Part shown: in pieces, positions 34,564 to 45,721 of the stretch | Layout: every line of letters begins with the position of its first letter | Numbering within the stretch: the stretch's first letter is position 1 | Origin: Beta vulgaris subsp. vulgaris | Lineage: Eukaryota > Streptophyta > Magnoliopsida > Caryophyllales > Amaranthaceae | Assembly: GCF_026745355.1 (NCBI RefSeq) | Contig: NC_079202.1 | Location: 9,436,929-9,500,928 of the forward strand | Direction of reading: 5' to 3' | DNA length: 64,000 nucleotides | The notes under the pieces: generated by a model | What the model saw: the letters and a program-made list of their open reading frames with translations, nothing else | What the model was told of the DNA's origin: nothing | The model's database searches: none | Translations under genes and position numbers: made by a program

Positions 34564-35216
34564 ATATTGTTGACGCATTGAGTTTTCAATGCTCGTCTTT
34601 GTATAGACATTGGAGATATAGGCTCAAGGAAAGATTCTTATAAAGGCTACACAAAGTCACAAGCAAGACGCAACAGACCCTTGACTATTGATGAAGACCA
34701 ATGGGATTGGTTGATTGACAATCATTGGAGTACTGAAAAACAAGAGGTTAATTCCTTTCTCATGTTATCAGTTTACTTATCAAATTTGCTAGATTGTTTT
34801 TCATTTACTAAAAAGCAACTATTGGTATGACGCGTTCCATCAAATATTTACTAAAATTGTTTCTCATTTACTGAGATTTGGTTCTAATTGATTACTTTCA
34901 CATGCACATGTAGCATATTAGCAAAATTAATACGGATAACAAGCTAAAGTTGACTGAAACACCAGCCAATGGTTCAAGATCTACAGCAAGAATAATGCAT
35001 GACATGGTCGGTAATTTTTGTTGTCTGTAATTCTCGCTTTCTTTATTATATGATGTACCATATGTTTCTTTTGGTAAATATATAATCATTTGTTATATTA
35101 TATGTAGATGAATGAGCCACCCGTTTTTCCGACACAAGATCTTGAAGGATCATCCGAACTCGTTCAAGTGGAGCATGAACCCCTATCTATGTTAGATTAT
35201 TTGAGAAGACCAAAAA

Positions 35217-37351
35217 GTAAGGTTATTCAACTATGTTAGAATATTGCATTTATATTCCTTCATTCATTCCTTTCTTTTCTCCTGTTCCAATCTCAGGGTT
35301 TTCTTGTTAATTCTGCCTTTAATGAACTGTTCTTTATCTCCTGTTGATATAAAGATGTGACAGAATGGAGTGTCTCTGCTGTCTTGTTGTATATGATACA
35401 AGGTGATGCATTTGTTTCAAAATTATCTCGTGGATGATAATGTTATATCCTTTTAGAAGTGTATCTGCTGTCTCTGCTGTCTTGCTTGTTAGCATTCTTG
35501 ACTGACATTTTATAATAACAGAGTGATTCACCTCGTATGTTGATTACAGTTAATAAAAGGTTGATTAAGTGTATCTAAGGCAGCATGTAACCTGCAATTT
35601 GGTTCAAAAGTATGATCCACCAGTAATGTTTTGTTGCGAAGCCTGGAATGGAAGTTACCTCAAAAAGCCTGGCTGACTTTTTACCCAGGTCTGAAGTGTC
35701 TTTGTTAGAACTTTAGTTACTGGCAATCCCAGCTTTAGCGATTTACCAACCTGAAAATAGGTACCCCTGTATGAACAAAACAAGTTAGAAGCAATTCCAT
35801 ACAAGGAAACCAACAAATTAAATGGAGTGCCAGAAGCAACTGATCATTGAAAGAATTAATGATCATCCGCAAGGTGTAGCCATGAATTCCGAGGACACTA
35901 CCACATCAAACTTTTTTAGCATACTTAATAAAGGAGGGATTGTTTTCCTAAAGTGTAGTCATCAATTGATGGTCTAGAGATGTCATTATGTGTTGAAAGT
36001 AAATTTCTCATGAGCCCTCATCGTGAATGTTTAATATTGAATTGTCTATCATATCTTTCAATATCTATGCCCTGTTGACCCACCTAAGTATAAAAGGGGG
36101 AAGGGAGGCAAAGATAAGGAGAGAGGGCTTTTTTAGTTCAGTTTAGGATTCACAGAGTGACCAGGTATAAATAAATAGAGGGTCACAAGGCATTAAGGGG
36201 GTTATAGGCTTATAGCATACTTTGATTAATTTTCTATTCCTCGATGGCTGCAAACAGTGAAAGGTTAGTTTAATAAGCTAACTGTTAGCTATTTAAGTAG
36301 GCTTGCAACTTCGTCAGAAGCAACAAAGTGGGGCTGGGAAGAAGGCCAGCGACTACATCAGAGTGAAGTTGTCTACGATTTACCCCTTGCTTTACAGAGA
36401 TTGTTATGAACTGACTAAATGACTAGATTCCCCCGGAACGCTAGCTAAGCTATTACTAATACTATTGGTACTACACAAATTATATAACAGGAATATCTTA
36501 CTTGAGTGTACATTCCCCGTCAGAATAATAGAACCAAAAAGTAAAAGTAACCACCCATATTATATGGAAGCAACCAAGCCAGTTTTTGCTACCATAAACA
36601 CTCAACCAAAGATGAGAAACTAAATGCCTTAGGAACACATCAACTGTGACAAATTTGAGATGTCTGTTATATGCCCTTTATAGCCGAAAAACTAACAGAA
36701 ATTCTACAACTAAATATTTGTGCAGTACCCTACAGTACAAGAAAGATTGTGAGTTGTAAACTGTGAATTTTGTTTTCTTATTGAATTGCATTTTCTGGTT
36801 AATCATGAATGAGCATTATAAGGCCCAGATGAGGGGTGTCGGGCATCTTTTGCTTTTGTAAAGCCTCTATCTCAAGGCCTATATTTGTGTGTTTGTGCTT
36901 GACCCCGTGTTCCCCCCTGCCAAATTGCTAGTAAAAATACACTAGCCTCCACTTGGAAAGAATGCAATACTCATGAGTCACATAGATGTATTTCCCAATT
37001 AAGAAGTGGACAATTTTTTTCTGAATATAGGAAGTAGTTCTTTCTCCATCCTAAGATAGGAAGTCAAATAGTTTAGGCTTGTCTTGAAATGTGTTACTTT
37101 GAACAACCATCATCAAATCTCTTAAAAAGGGGAAGGAATGGAAGAAAAGAAAGCAAGTTTTGCCATCTTTGTGGACTTGCTGCTTGTGAAGCTGCTGTAT
37201 TATCCGTGTGTATTTTGTCCAATTATGTGAGCAAACACGCATTTACATATGCATGCGTACCCACACACGTAAGGGGAGGGACTCTTTCGTTTAGTAAAGA
37301 CTGAGAAAGCAAGTAATAATGGAACTTATATTTATCATGGTTTGGTTATAT
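35217..37351 (+). other. TnpA-like gene intron region
   Basis: AT-rich, no long frame. The segment 36746-36813 (GAGTTGTAAACTGTG through AATCATGAATG) recurs at 37687-37752, ahead of an exon, as a direct repeat about 940 bp apart. Confidence 0.4.
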
Positions 37352-37514
37352 AGGAGATAATATTTTTGGGTCAAGCACGCCTGATGCAGCTGAATCTCTG
37401 AAAGCAATGTGTCAGGCTGCTATGAACTCAGTAAACTTAACTCAATCAAGTAAATGCTAAGAAAATAGGTAAAATAGTAAGTTTTATTCATTAAATCACT
37501 ATGAATGCACCCAT

Positions 37515-37675
37515 TATAACCACCCCCTGCAGACCCCCTCAACTGCCACCACCACCTGCAGATGCTCCCCCTTGCTGCCACCACCCCCTGCAGACCCCCC
37601 CTGCTGCCACCACCCCCTGCAGATGCTCCTCCTACTGCCACCAACCCCCTGCAGACCCCCCTACAGTGAATTGAC
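37515..37675 (+). repeat. CCACCCCCTGCAG minisatellite
   Basis: Five to six imperfect copies of a ~25-base unit with core CCACCCCCTGCAGA, alternating with CTGCCACCA and GCTCC(T/C)CC. It is GC-rich, unlike its surroundings, and lies in an intron of the TnpA-like gene. Confidence 0.8.
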
Positions 37676-38023
37676 ATGCTTGTAATTTCTGAGTTGTAAA
37701 CTGTGCATGTTGTTTTCTTATTGAATTGCATTTTCTGGTTAATCATGAATGTGCTAGGCATAAAAATAAGGATGGGACTGCGTGCTGGGAACCGATTGCT
37801 GAAAAAAATTATGAGGAACTCAAAAAACTTCATGAAACTTAGATTCAGGACATGGTGAGGATACACTCAATGTGAAAGATTCTTACATTAAAGCTTTGAA
37901 ACGTAAATCTGGGTATGTGAGAGGACTTGGTCCTGGAGCTCGACCACCAAAAAAAAAGGTAAAACTGGAGAGAACAATGAACGATTGTCTACCCAAGTTG
38001 ACACTCTTGCTGTATCAAACGAG

Positions 38024-38108
38024 GAACTTAGAGTATCAAACGAACAACTTAAAGCATCTAATGAAGAGTTCAAGGCATCCAATGAAGAGCTTAGAGCTGA
38101 ATTTTCTA
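38024..38108 (+). repeat. 21-bp repeats encoding a heptad coiled coil
   Basis: Four tandem 21-bp units encode SNEELRV, SNEQLKA, SNEEFKA and SNEELRA in the frame 37985-38260. A charged helix (EIEREKKMREDML-like) follows. It forms the C-terminal coiled coil of the TnpA-like protein. Confidence 0.8.
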
Positions 38109-39039
38109 AACTGAACAAAGAAGCTATTGAACGTGAAAAGAAAATGAGAGAAGATATGCTGAAACTGTTTCAGGACATGAGGTATAAGTTTTTTAGCTTA
38201 TTAATTATTATACTCGTTGCTCAAGCTACCATACTTCTGGGTAAATCTTTTTGGAGTTGAAAGTTCTGGAAACTGCACTAAGGAATGCAGAGGAAATGAA
38301 TTAAAAAGAAAAAGAGAACCAATTTGATGCTAATACACATGTGCCCTTTTAGTTAAGGGATTCTCATTTGATGCTGGTTTCTGGTGTTTGATGCTTTACT
38401 GTTGCATCAATTCATAACATATTTAGTTAAATGTTGTTTCATATCATCTGCTAAAAAAATATTCAGCAAAGATGGACCTACATTTCTTTTGGATGATTCT
38501 ACTTGAAGTTTCGTTGCAATTGTAGTTAATACTTGTTATATTAGTGCACCTATATATTTTTTTTTAGGAAGAAAGAGTAAAAAGATCATTATCCCCCCCC
38601 CCCCATTTTTTAATCATAGGGGTATCTAATTATAATGTCTTTTTATTTTATCAGGAACAATGGGTCGTGACTATTTTCCGAAATTAGTAGAGGAAAGCTA
38701 TGATAAGGCTTGGATTGTGTGAATTTCTTCGTAGATTATGAGTATTGCTAATTAGTTTTTTTTAGATTTACATTGAATTATTCAAGTTACATCGAATGTC
38801 AAATTTGAAGATTATTTTGTTGTACTCCGATTATATACAATTTGTTATTCCACGAATACTTCTTCTATTATCTCATACTTTTGTTTTTAATAGGTTCATC
38901 TAATATATATGAACAGGAAAAAAGCTTATAGATTACACGATAACAATAATCCGTAGTCCATACCAATTTGGGAAACAAAATAGGGTTCACACATTGTCAT
39001 TTCACTTTAACGCGTGATTGAAAAATATGTACAACAATT

Positions 39040-39440
39040 CGTAGCCTAAAGTATTTTGGGCGACGAAACTGGTGTTGCCCAAGACATTACGTATGTAAGA
39101 CTACAATCTATAATGGGCGACAAAAAACAGTAATAGTTGCACAAAATTAAGTAGTATGGGCAACGATTTAAGAAACTCGTTGCCCAATTGTCTCCATAAA
39201 TGTGCAACGGATAAGAGGCTCGTAGCACGAAAGACCATTATGGGTAACGAATGTAACTTGACGCCCAAAGATGTGGTTTGTGCGAAGATCACAATTTTCG
39301 ACGCACAAAATACAATGGGCTTCGAACCTAAGACGACGAAATTGGCGCGAAAAAATCTCGTTGCCCAAACCTTTGTGCAACGAAATTGTCCCATTGGGCG
39401 ACGACTATTTTCGTCGCCCAAAACCTATTTTCTTGTAGTG
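39040..39440 (+). repeat. CACTA right terminal and subterminal repeats
   Basis: GGGCGACGA / GGGCAACGA / TTGCCCA units in both orientations (near 39058, 39073, 39114, 39159, 39178, 39203, 39241, 39361, 39395, 39412), ending in TCGTCGCCCAAAACC and CTTGTAGTG. It mirrors the left end. Confidence 0.85.
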
Positions 39441-39443
39441 TAT

Positions 39444-40974
39444 CTCCGCTGTTAGACTGACCGACCTTCCGCTTCCCCTTCTCTTCGCTGGAGTGCTTGA
39501 GGTAGCGGTTCAGCTTACCCTGGTCGGCCAAGTTATCCAACCCTTTATTCAGTTCTCTGCAATCCTTTGTGTTATGACCACATTCTCGGTGGTACTCGCA
39601 CCACTGGCTCTTATCTCGTCGATAGGCAGAACTTCGAATAGGAGGAGGATGAGGGAGCATAGACTTGTTCTTGATATATAAGTAAATTTCTCGCCGATTC
39701 CTGTTGAAACGGGGATCGTTTCCATGATCTGTAAAGCGATCCGACCCACCGCCTGTTTTTGTTGCTTGGGCTGATCCCTATGACTGCCCTCTTCTTTTCT
39801 CTTCTTGCCCCCGTCTTCCGAGTGGCGGCAGATGTCTGCCACTTGGATAAACCTCTGAGCTTTCGTCATGGCTTCGGAGAACGTTTTGACCTCACTTTCA
39901 GCCAACGTCCACCTGAGTCGGCTAGACTTTCGTTCTTTTCTTGTTTGACCCCCATAAGATGAAGGCTCGTTTTATTTTGCCTCTTCCTGGCTACAAACTG
40001 ATGGGTAAACATGTCCTCGAGTACCGTGAAGTCAGTGATGATTCCAGCAGGTAACTCTTGAAACCAATTCAGCGCGCCCCCTTCAGCGTGGTGGGGAAGA
40101 ATCGGCACCACGTGGCCTCACAGCTGGTCTGCACGCTAATTTGAGCCTTGTAAGTAGTCATATGATCCTCCGGGTCGGTTAGGCCCGCGAACTGCTCGAT
40201 CATAGGTGTTTTGATTTTTCCCTGGGTAGGGGTATCTATGATTTCCCGGCTGAACGGGGTCATAAATTTCAGGCTCCCATTGCCTAACCTCAGGGGCTTA
40301 GAGTGTGCCGAGTCACCTTGCCCCTCCCGCTGAGCTGCTTTTCGATCTAGGAGCTGGCGGGCATCATACCCTTGACTGTGGCGCTTCTCGTTGAGGAAGT
40401 GCCTAGCATCTTCCGGCTTGCGATGAGGGTCCCCCCCTCGACGACTTGGAGGCATGAGTTTCTTGTCTGAAAGCGGATTCACAACGAGCTGACCTCTCCC
40501 TAGGGGGAGGGCGCTCATCCTGCCTTGACGGTTCCCTCTGGGATCGACTAGGCTCCTTGGTTGCTGACCTTTGCCGGTTAGGCTGGCCACGAGCGGAACG
40601 AGGGTCGTGCTCTTCCCTTTGAGAGCGTCCCAAGACATTATTGTCCCGCTGTTGAAGGGTGTTGTTGAAGTTGCTCTAACCTTGCCCCTGATGGAGGGTG
40701 GTCAGCATTTGCATGAGGCTTTGTTGTAGGGTCTGCTGCAGCTGAGCTGCTATGTGAGCTATGTCGGTTGTAAATAGCGGTTGGGGGTCAACATGTCGTA
40801 TTTCCCGAGAGGGGGATTGGCGGTTCTCTTGGGACAATTCCAGGTTAGGATCCATTGTCTAAACGGTAGGAGACCGTGTTCGAGCTGACCTCCTATGGTG
40901 TGAGGGTGAGGGTTCCCTTTCGGACCTCTGGGGCTGAGCAGAGGGTTTGTTACGAGTGTTCTTTGATGGTGCCA
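39444..40974 (-). pseudogene. Gypsy (Tat-like) gag, copy B, broken
   Basis: Minus strand; start ATG 40974 (MAPSKNTRNKP). Largest open part 40069-40638, R/S/Q-rich, with TPFSREIIDTPTQGK. Next is a capsid-like part 39866-40111 (ALNWFQELPAG, FTVLEDMFTHQF, KQEKNESL), then the metal-binding CEYHRECGHNTKDC near 39555-39600, cut shortly after by the CACTA. An in-frame TAG near 40860 falls where copy A has CAA, while copy A's TAA (near 2036) is CAG here, so each copy has its own nonsense changes. Confidence 0.78.
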
Positions 40975-41074
40975 TTGCTGAACGACACTGGGGTTTAAGT
41001 TCTGAGTAGCAATCGAGCTTTACTGAGTGGTGGCGAAATAACTTTTTGTACTATCCCCACAGACGGCGCGAAAC

Positions 41075-41519
41075 TGTTTCTGCCTAAAAATTAAGGTTGA
41101 TGGTCAATGCTGAGCAGGTTTCTAATCCGAGCTGAGCTGGTTATCTGTTCACCGGAATCCTGCAAAACACGTAAAACTACCCCGGGGGTTGTTCCGGGAT
41201 TTCCCCTCCGACGCTCAAGTTTGTTGATGATTGAGGTAGAGAGAGAGTCTAGAGTGAGAAACTCAGATTAGTTAGGTAAGAATTGAATACCTTTGCCTTG
41301 ATGGGACAAGGGATATTTATAGTGGTGAGAACCCCTAGGAAAAGACCTTTTTGATAAGACAGTTTCCCTAGGGATTGGCAAGATTGCCCTTTCTGGGATG
41401 ACTCCTGTGGGACCCCTAGGGTGCCCAAAAAAGGGCTGAGGGTCATGTCATGATAAGTGGGACCCACGAAGCTTATGTGGATGCTTAGCTGGACTAAGTG
41501 GGCCCAAACATCATGCACA
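41075..41519 (-). repeat. Gypsy 5' LTR, copy B
   Basis: 445 bp, the counterpart of 2184-2628; minus-strand start TGTGCATGATG, end GGCAGAAACA. TATAAATATC is at 41321-41312 (minus). A primer-site-like GCGCCGTCTGTGGGG follows downstream on the minus strand. Confidence 0.65.
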
Positions 41520-42031
41520 ATTTTTTAAATTATAATTTGCAAATATATCACAAGGTTTCAAGCACCTTCAATGACTTAGGAACTTCAAAGTGCCACTCTT
41601 GTGCAAATCTTTCCAAGCAATCAATAAGCTTTATTTTTTACAATTGACCAAAATTGAAAATATCATTTTATTACTCTTCATAACTGAATATTGTTGTTAC
41701 TATTAATGGCTAGATAAACAATAGGGTTTTATATATTAGAAAGTGATGGATTAAGTACAATAAATGGTGCTTTCGAGTTCCGACGCCTAATTTAGTTAGA
41801 CAAATTAGAGTCATGGAGAATTCGTGATTAGTGGAGGCAAAATTAGCGATTCAATATATCGAAATTTCCGTAGTTGGAAGAAAAAATGCATACAGAGTAT
41901 TAAATGCCAGATGTTCAGCTCCACATGTACAAAAGATCCCAAAGATTCAGTTGTTATTGTATCAAGAGCAAAGAAAGGATTATTTCAATATGAATATAAC
42001 TATTGAATTAGTTAAACTACAGGCACTTTTA
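41520..42031. other. Flank with unidentified coding scrap (copy B)
   Basis: Counterpart of 2629-3140. The plus-strand open stretch 41831-42046 encodes a peptide with VVGRKNAYRVLNARC and differs from copy A at few residues. No function assigned. Confidence 0.4.
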
Positions 42032-42345
42032 CGGCCCGTTTGGTAAGAGGTTATAAATGGTGGGAATGGTAATGCATTATAGTGTAAATTTGTGCTAGAA
42101 ATCCAATGTCATTACCAATGGTAATGCTACTTAATCACAAGATATCCATTTTCTTCCTAAAATCTCATTACTATCCATTACCACTTGGGAAGGTGGTATT
42201 AGGTGGTAATGAAAATTTATAAAGGAAAATCATGTTTTGTGATAAAGTTTCATTCCCATGGTTATGGACATGTGAAAATCTTTACACATTTACACTAAAT
42301 TTCATTACCATTACCACTATTTATAACCACTAACCAAACGGACCG
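42032..42345. mobile_element. PIF/Harbinger (Tourist-like) MITE, copy B
   Basis: Counterpart of 3141-3453, flanked by TTA (42029-42031, 42346-42348), with the same terminal repeats. Part of the duplicated segment. Confidence 0.85.
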
Positions 42346-42913
42346 TTAGCTCATTAGAATATTAGATAAAAAAAACATGCTTATTTATTTTGATGAACCT
42401 TAACCATTAACAACATAGGTTGGCAACTTGGCGGCACCATCCTACATATGCATGACTAAAAGTAAGTTTATTTGATACCAAAGAAACTTCATACAACTAA
42501 AGTTAATGAGCAAGGAAGGCCCAATCTGAATCTGCTTTATTCATCATAGGCGCATGACATGATTCTAAACCCAACTCAGAAACAAGTACTGTGCAAAATA
42601 TACCTAATTTGGCCTCTGAGGTCGAGTTAAGGCTCATTTGATTTCTCAGTCACAAAATAGAAATTACAGTTTAGAACCTAAACTGTTTTTAAGATCCACT
42701 TCTTTTACTTGCGTAAGTAAAATAAAAGTTATAGAATAAGCACAGATAAGTGACTTAAAACATACTGTAATTATGTGGAACCAGTCTCAAACTTCTAAAG
42801 AACTCTAATACAATGAAAAACACAAGGACAGATTGCAATTTGCTTAAGAGTTAATGTGTGACATAGTCCATTCTCAAACGCTGATTGATGCGCTTCACAA
42901 GGCACAGAACTTT

Positions 42914-43894
42914 CTATGCAATTTTAACCCAGCCATTACCGGTCCAACCTGCTTTCCATGTTTTGGGCGAGATATCTCCACGTCCCCAGCAATTGTAAGG
43001 CACTATGCCGCGTAAAGAAGGCCAGTTGACGGGAACAATCTCCCCGGGACCATCGATTATGTAGCTGTCGTCGGGTTCACGAGGGTTATAGTGTAGGAGC
43101 ACATAAGACTTGTCTTTGAAAAGGTAGACTTGATTGGACTTGTGCGAGGCAAAGGCAGCTCCAATGTCACTTGAGAAGATGGTATCCCGCAAGCATGGAA
43201 AAGCATCAGTTATGAGACCACTGGCGAGGAGCTTCCGCTTGGAGTAGTTAAGGAGAACATATCGTGAGCCTTGAAAAAGATAAGCTTCATCAACAACTGT
43301 TGATTCAAAGGCAGCGTCGAAAACAACATGCTCTAGCTCACCCAGGCAGGGAAACATTCTCAAGGTCGGCCTTTTGGCTTTGACCTTTATTAGATCACCT
43401 GTTCGGGTGTCTAAATCATACCTTATCTTGGCACACTGTGTGGCCGAAAACAAAAATGCTTCATTGACACCATGGCAACCAAAAGCAGCATTAACTCCAT
43501 AATTGGAAAAACCAGAGGAGTAAAGGGAGGGGAAGCCATCGCAAACCAAGAGAGGGCCTTTGACTAGGCAATCATTCCCTGGTGTTTCGGGATCATACTT
43601 GATTACAAAATAATCGTTCTGCAGGAATATAAACACTTCATTATCACGCATTGATCGGAATGCCGCATTAACATAGTACTCCATATACTTTTCTTTGTTA
43701 AGTAAGGCCAACAGTTCTTCACGGTCACGCCGCCGTGGTCTCAAATCACGGATGCTTGCTTCTCCCTTTTCGGCATTCGTATTATCAGCATCTCTTTTCA
43801 CCCTTTTATGATTTGGATTTGTATCACCAGTGTTGCTCTCATCATCCCTTTTCACCCCTTTATCAACTGCTGCGCTTCTTCTCTTCTCATCCAT
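42914..43894 (-). CDS. Hemopexin-repeat protein, albumin-2-like (copy B)
   Basis: 326 codons, intact, from ATG 43894. Four hemopexin repeats at the same positions as copy A. By eye about seven base differences from copy A: three silent and four changing residues (G52R, D131N, D135N, S166G, A to B). The near-equal split suggests weak selection since the duplication, on very small numbers. It has the same basic N-terminal 60 residues. The 5'-UTR intron (43928-45553) is enlarged fourfold by a Helitron, which could alter splicing or expression; that is untested. Confidence 0.88.
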   Translation of the reverse strand: MDEKRRSAAVDKGVKRDDESNTGDTNPNHKRVKRDADNTNAEKGEASIRDLRPRRRDREELLALLNKEKYMEYYVNAAFRSMRDNEVFIFLQNDYFVIKYDPETPGNDCLVKGPLLVCDGFPSLYSSGFSNYGVNAAFGCHGVNEAFLFSATQCAKIRYDLDTRTGDLIKVKAKRPTLRMFPCLGELEHVVFDAAFESTVVDEAYLFQGSRYVLLNYSKRKLLASGLITDAFPCLRDTIFSSDIGAAFASHKSNQVYLFKDKSYVLLHYNPREPDDSYIIDGPGEIVPVNWPSLRGIVPYNCWGRGDISPKTWKAGWTGNGWVKIA

Positions 43895-43927
43895 AATGAA
43901 ACTTCCTCTTGTAATTAGGGATTCGTC

Positions 43928-44967
43928 CTACAAGTTAGAGGATTTGTACAACTCGATTCACCATTATATTATCTCTATTATATAAGGGAAGGGGGGAGCA
44001 ATGGTGTCCTCTTTTGAAATGCCTATTTTGCCCCCCTTCCCTTTCTAAATTATAAAAGGAATGTCAAAATCAAAATCGGCACCCAAAGAAAACTACCTAA
44101 AATAAATTTACAACACTCACTCACAAATCACTTAAAGGAAGAAACTTTACAATTCACCCATACAATTGAGAAAATCACGTTATAAAAATCACGCAAATCA
44201 CTCAAATAATCAGAAAACTTTATTAAAACTTAAAATTAACATACAACCTAAAACTAGCTAGTAACTTATAACGTCAATACATAAAAAAATATTTACAAAA
44301 AATTATTTACAAATCACTATTCTCAAGAACCATTCACAATTAATGGTGGGTCATGATAAAAAATAGAGGTGTATTTGTAGTGAAATCAGAATTTAGAAAT
44401 TAGACAAGGAATAAAATTATTTACTTTTTTATAGTGTTTCCTATATATAATGAAACTTTTGCATATATTTGGACCTAATTTTTTCTATTATATAATAGCG
44501 ATTAATTATCAAGGTAAAAAGGTTTATGTAAAATATCATTCAAGAATTAAAGTACAACATATCTCTATTCTATAAGGGAAGGGGGGAGCTATGGTGTCCC
44601 CGAATGAAGAGACTATGTTACCTTCTTCCCATTCTAAATTACAGATTCACTTACAAATCAAAGGGGGTTCAAACAAAAATATCAAAAATATTTATAACAA
44701 TCACTCACAAGTCAACTAAAATCATAAAATTGCATAATTTACGTTATGCAAATCACTAAAATGAGGAAACTTTACAAAAACTTAAAAATTCACTTACAAA
44801 CTACAACCCATGAAAAAATTGACTTGAAATCAAACTACCAAAGTGTTTACTTTCTTTACACTTTATGAAGTATTGCACTTAATTCAAAATCAACTAAAAA
44901 ATTATAATATTAGAAATCATAAATAAATTCAATAAAATTTCTATTTTGTTCATAGAATTAACTTTGA

Positions 44968-45000
<33 letters not shown>

Positions 45001-45553
45001 TGGTGAGAGATTTAAGTGACAGAAACTAAATCAATCAAATTTTGCAACTAAAAACAATTATAATTCGTATGTCTAATGTTCAAATTTTGACTCTTATGCC
45101 GAAAAAATTCGAGTTTCTGTTTCGAAAAAAAATTCAAGCACGCATCGCGTGCAAAAAATTCTAGTATATAAATAAATAAAGAAACCCCCATCAGATAACA
45201 AACACAAATCAATCCCTCGTATGGACTATTCGATAAATGAAATCAAATTCAACATATATTAGATAGATAATCCCAGATTCTAATGCGAAAAACCAATCAA
45301 TTCTTCGAATTACAAACAGTTAGGGTTTTGAGACTTAGAACAAAAACGAGACAAGATTACCCCCATTTTATCTTTAGTTTGCATCAACAGCTATTAACAG
45401 TGACTTTAGAATTTCGGTAAGAACATTTCAAATTCTAGCAAGCAAATCTAGCATAATAAGAACTGTAATTGTAGCGTTTTGATGATTTCAACTGTAGCAA
45501 TAACAATAGAAAAAGCAAAAACAAAAATTAGGTTAAAAATTTAGCAAGCTTAC
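43928..45553 (-). other. Predicted 5'-UTR intron of hemopexin gene B
   Basis: The same donor (GTAAGC, 45553) and acceptor (CTTGTAG, 43928) as copy A, but about 1.6 kb instead of 0.4 kb because of the Helitron at 43972-45164, which lies 44 bases from the acceptor. Confidence 0.55.
43972..45164 (+). mobile_element. Non-autonomous Helitron, 1.2 kb
   Basis: The 5' end is TCTCTATTATATAAGGG and the 3' end is the hairpin GCACGC-ATC-GCGTGC (45138-45152), eight bases, then CTAG. It lies between A (43971) and T (45165) with no duplication. Copy A has the unoccupied A-T at the matching place. These are all the hallmarks of Helitrons. A second 5'-like end (TCTCTATTCTATAAGGG) occurs inside at 44562. No RepHel coding. 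A 31-base A run lies at about 44970-45000. Confidence 0.92.
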
Positions 45554-45721
45554 CATGATTCGATGAAGAAATTAAACCGAAATTGCAATTTCCTTGAATA
45601 AGTTCGAAAGTTCACGAATCAATCGAGTTAAGCCAGACCGAATAGGCGACTAATGAATTCGCAATACCAGCCCCTTCTTATAACATACGACTACTCCGTT
45701 TATTCTTTTTCCCTTCTTTCT

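Larger units (their letters stand above)
22756..38720 (+). pseudogene. CACTA TnpA-like gene (Transposase_24-type), interrupted
   Basis: Start ATG 22756. The first exon is basic and polar (LTYRQQRRLDQDELRQKY, KRRGPTRGMKYYTRR). After a frameshift near 22965 it continues to a donor at 23052. Small exons follow: 23144-23200 (NWAKMDPDKKQRLYDRIF) and 23299-23340, where the copia element interrupts it. Coding resumes at 34569, with a 1-nt shift near 34638, up to a donor at 34747 (PLTIDEDQWDWLIDNHW). Further likely exons are 34916-35008, 35108-35216, 37352-37435, about 37755-38181 (GYVRGLGPGARPP, then a coiled coil) and 38656-38721. TnpA-type proteins bind the subterminal repeats and assist TNP2. Exon limits are by eye. 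Confidence 0.8.
13962..39440 (+). mobile_element. CACTA (En/Spm) transposon, 25.5 kb, with nested insertions
   Basis: The left end CACTATAAGAAAATAGGTTT and the right end, complement of CACTACAAGAAAATAGGTTT, form near-perfect terminal inverted repeats extending through GGGCGACGA. A 3-bp duplication TAT flanks it (13959-13961 and 39441-39443), and the unoccupied site with a single TAT is at 446-448 in copy A. Both ends carry subterminal GGGCRACGA-type repeats. Inside on the plus strand are a TNP2-type transposase gene and a TnpA-like gene. Without the nested copia element it is about 14.3 kb. Both genes are broken, so this copy cannot move by itself. Confidence 0.97.
7483..41519 (-). mobile_element. 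Ty3/gypsy retrotransposon, Tat-like lineage, copy B (interrupted)
   Basis: Minus-strand element reading from the 5' LTR (41519-41075) through gag (40974-39444), then across the CACTA insertion to protease (13864), RT (13213), RNase H, a second RNase H and integrase (to ~8321), with a plus-strand ORF at its 3' side. It is interrupted by the CACTA transposon (13962-39440) and a solo LTR (10170-11879). The second RNase H between the first RNase H and integrase is the hallmark of the plant Tat clade. The 3' LTR is missing: the element is truncated near 7483. All coding parts are broken. Confidence 0.85.
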
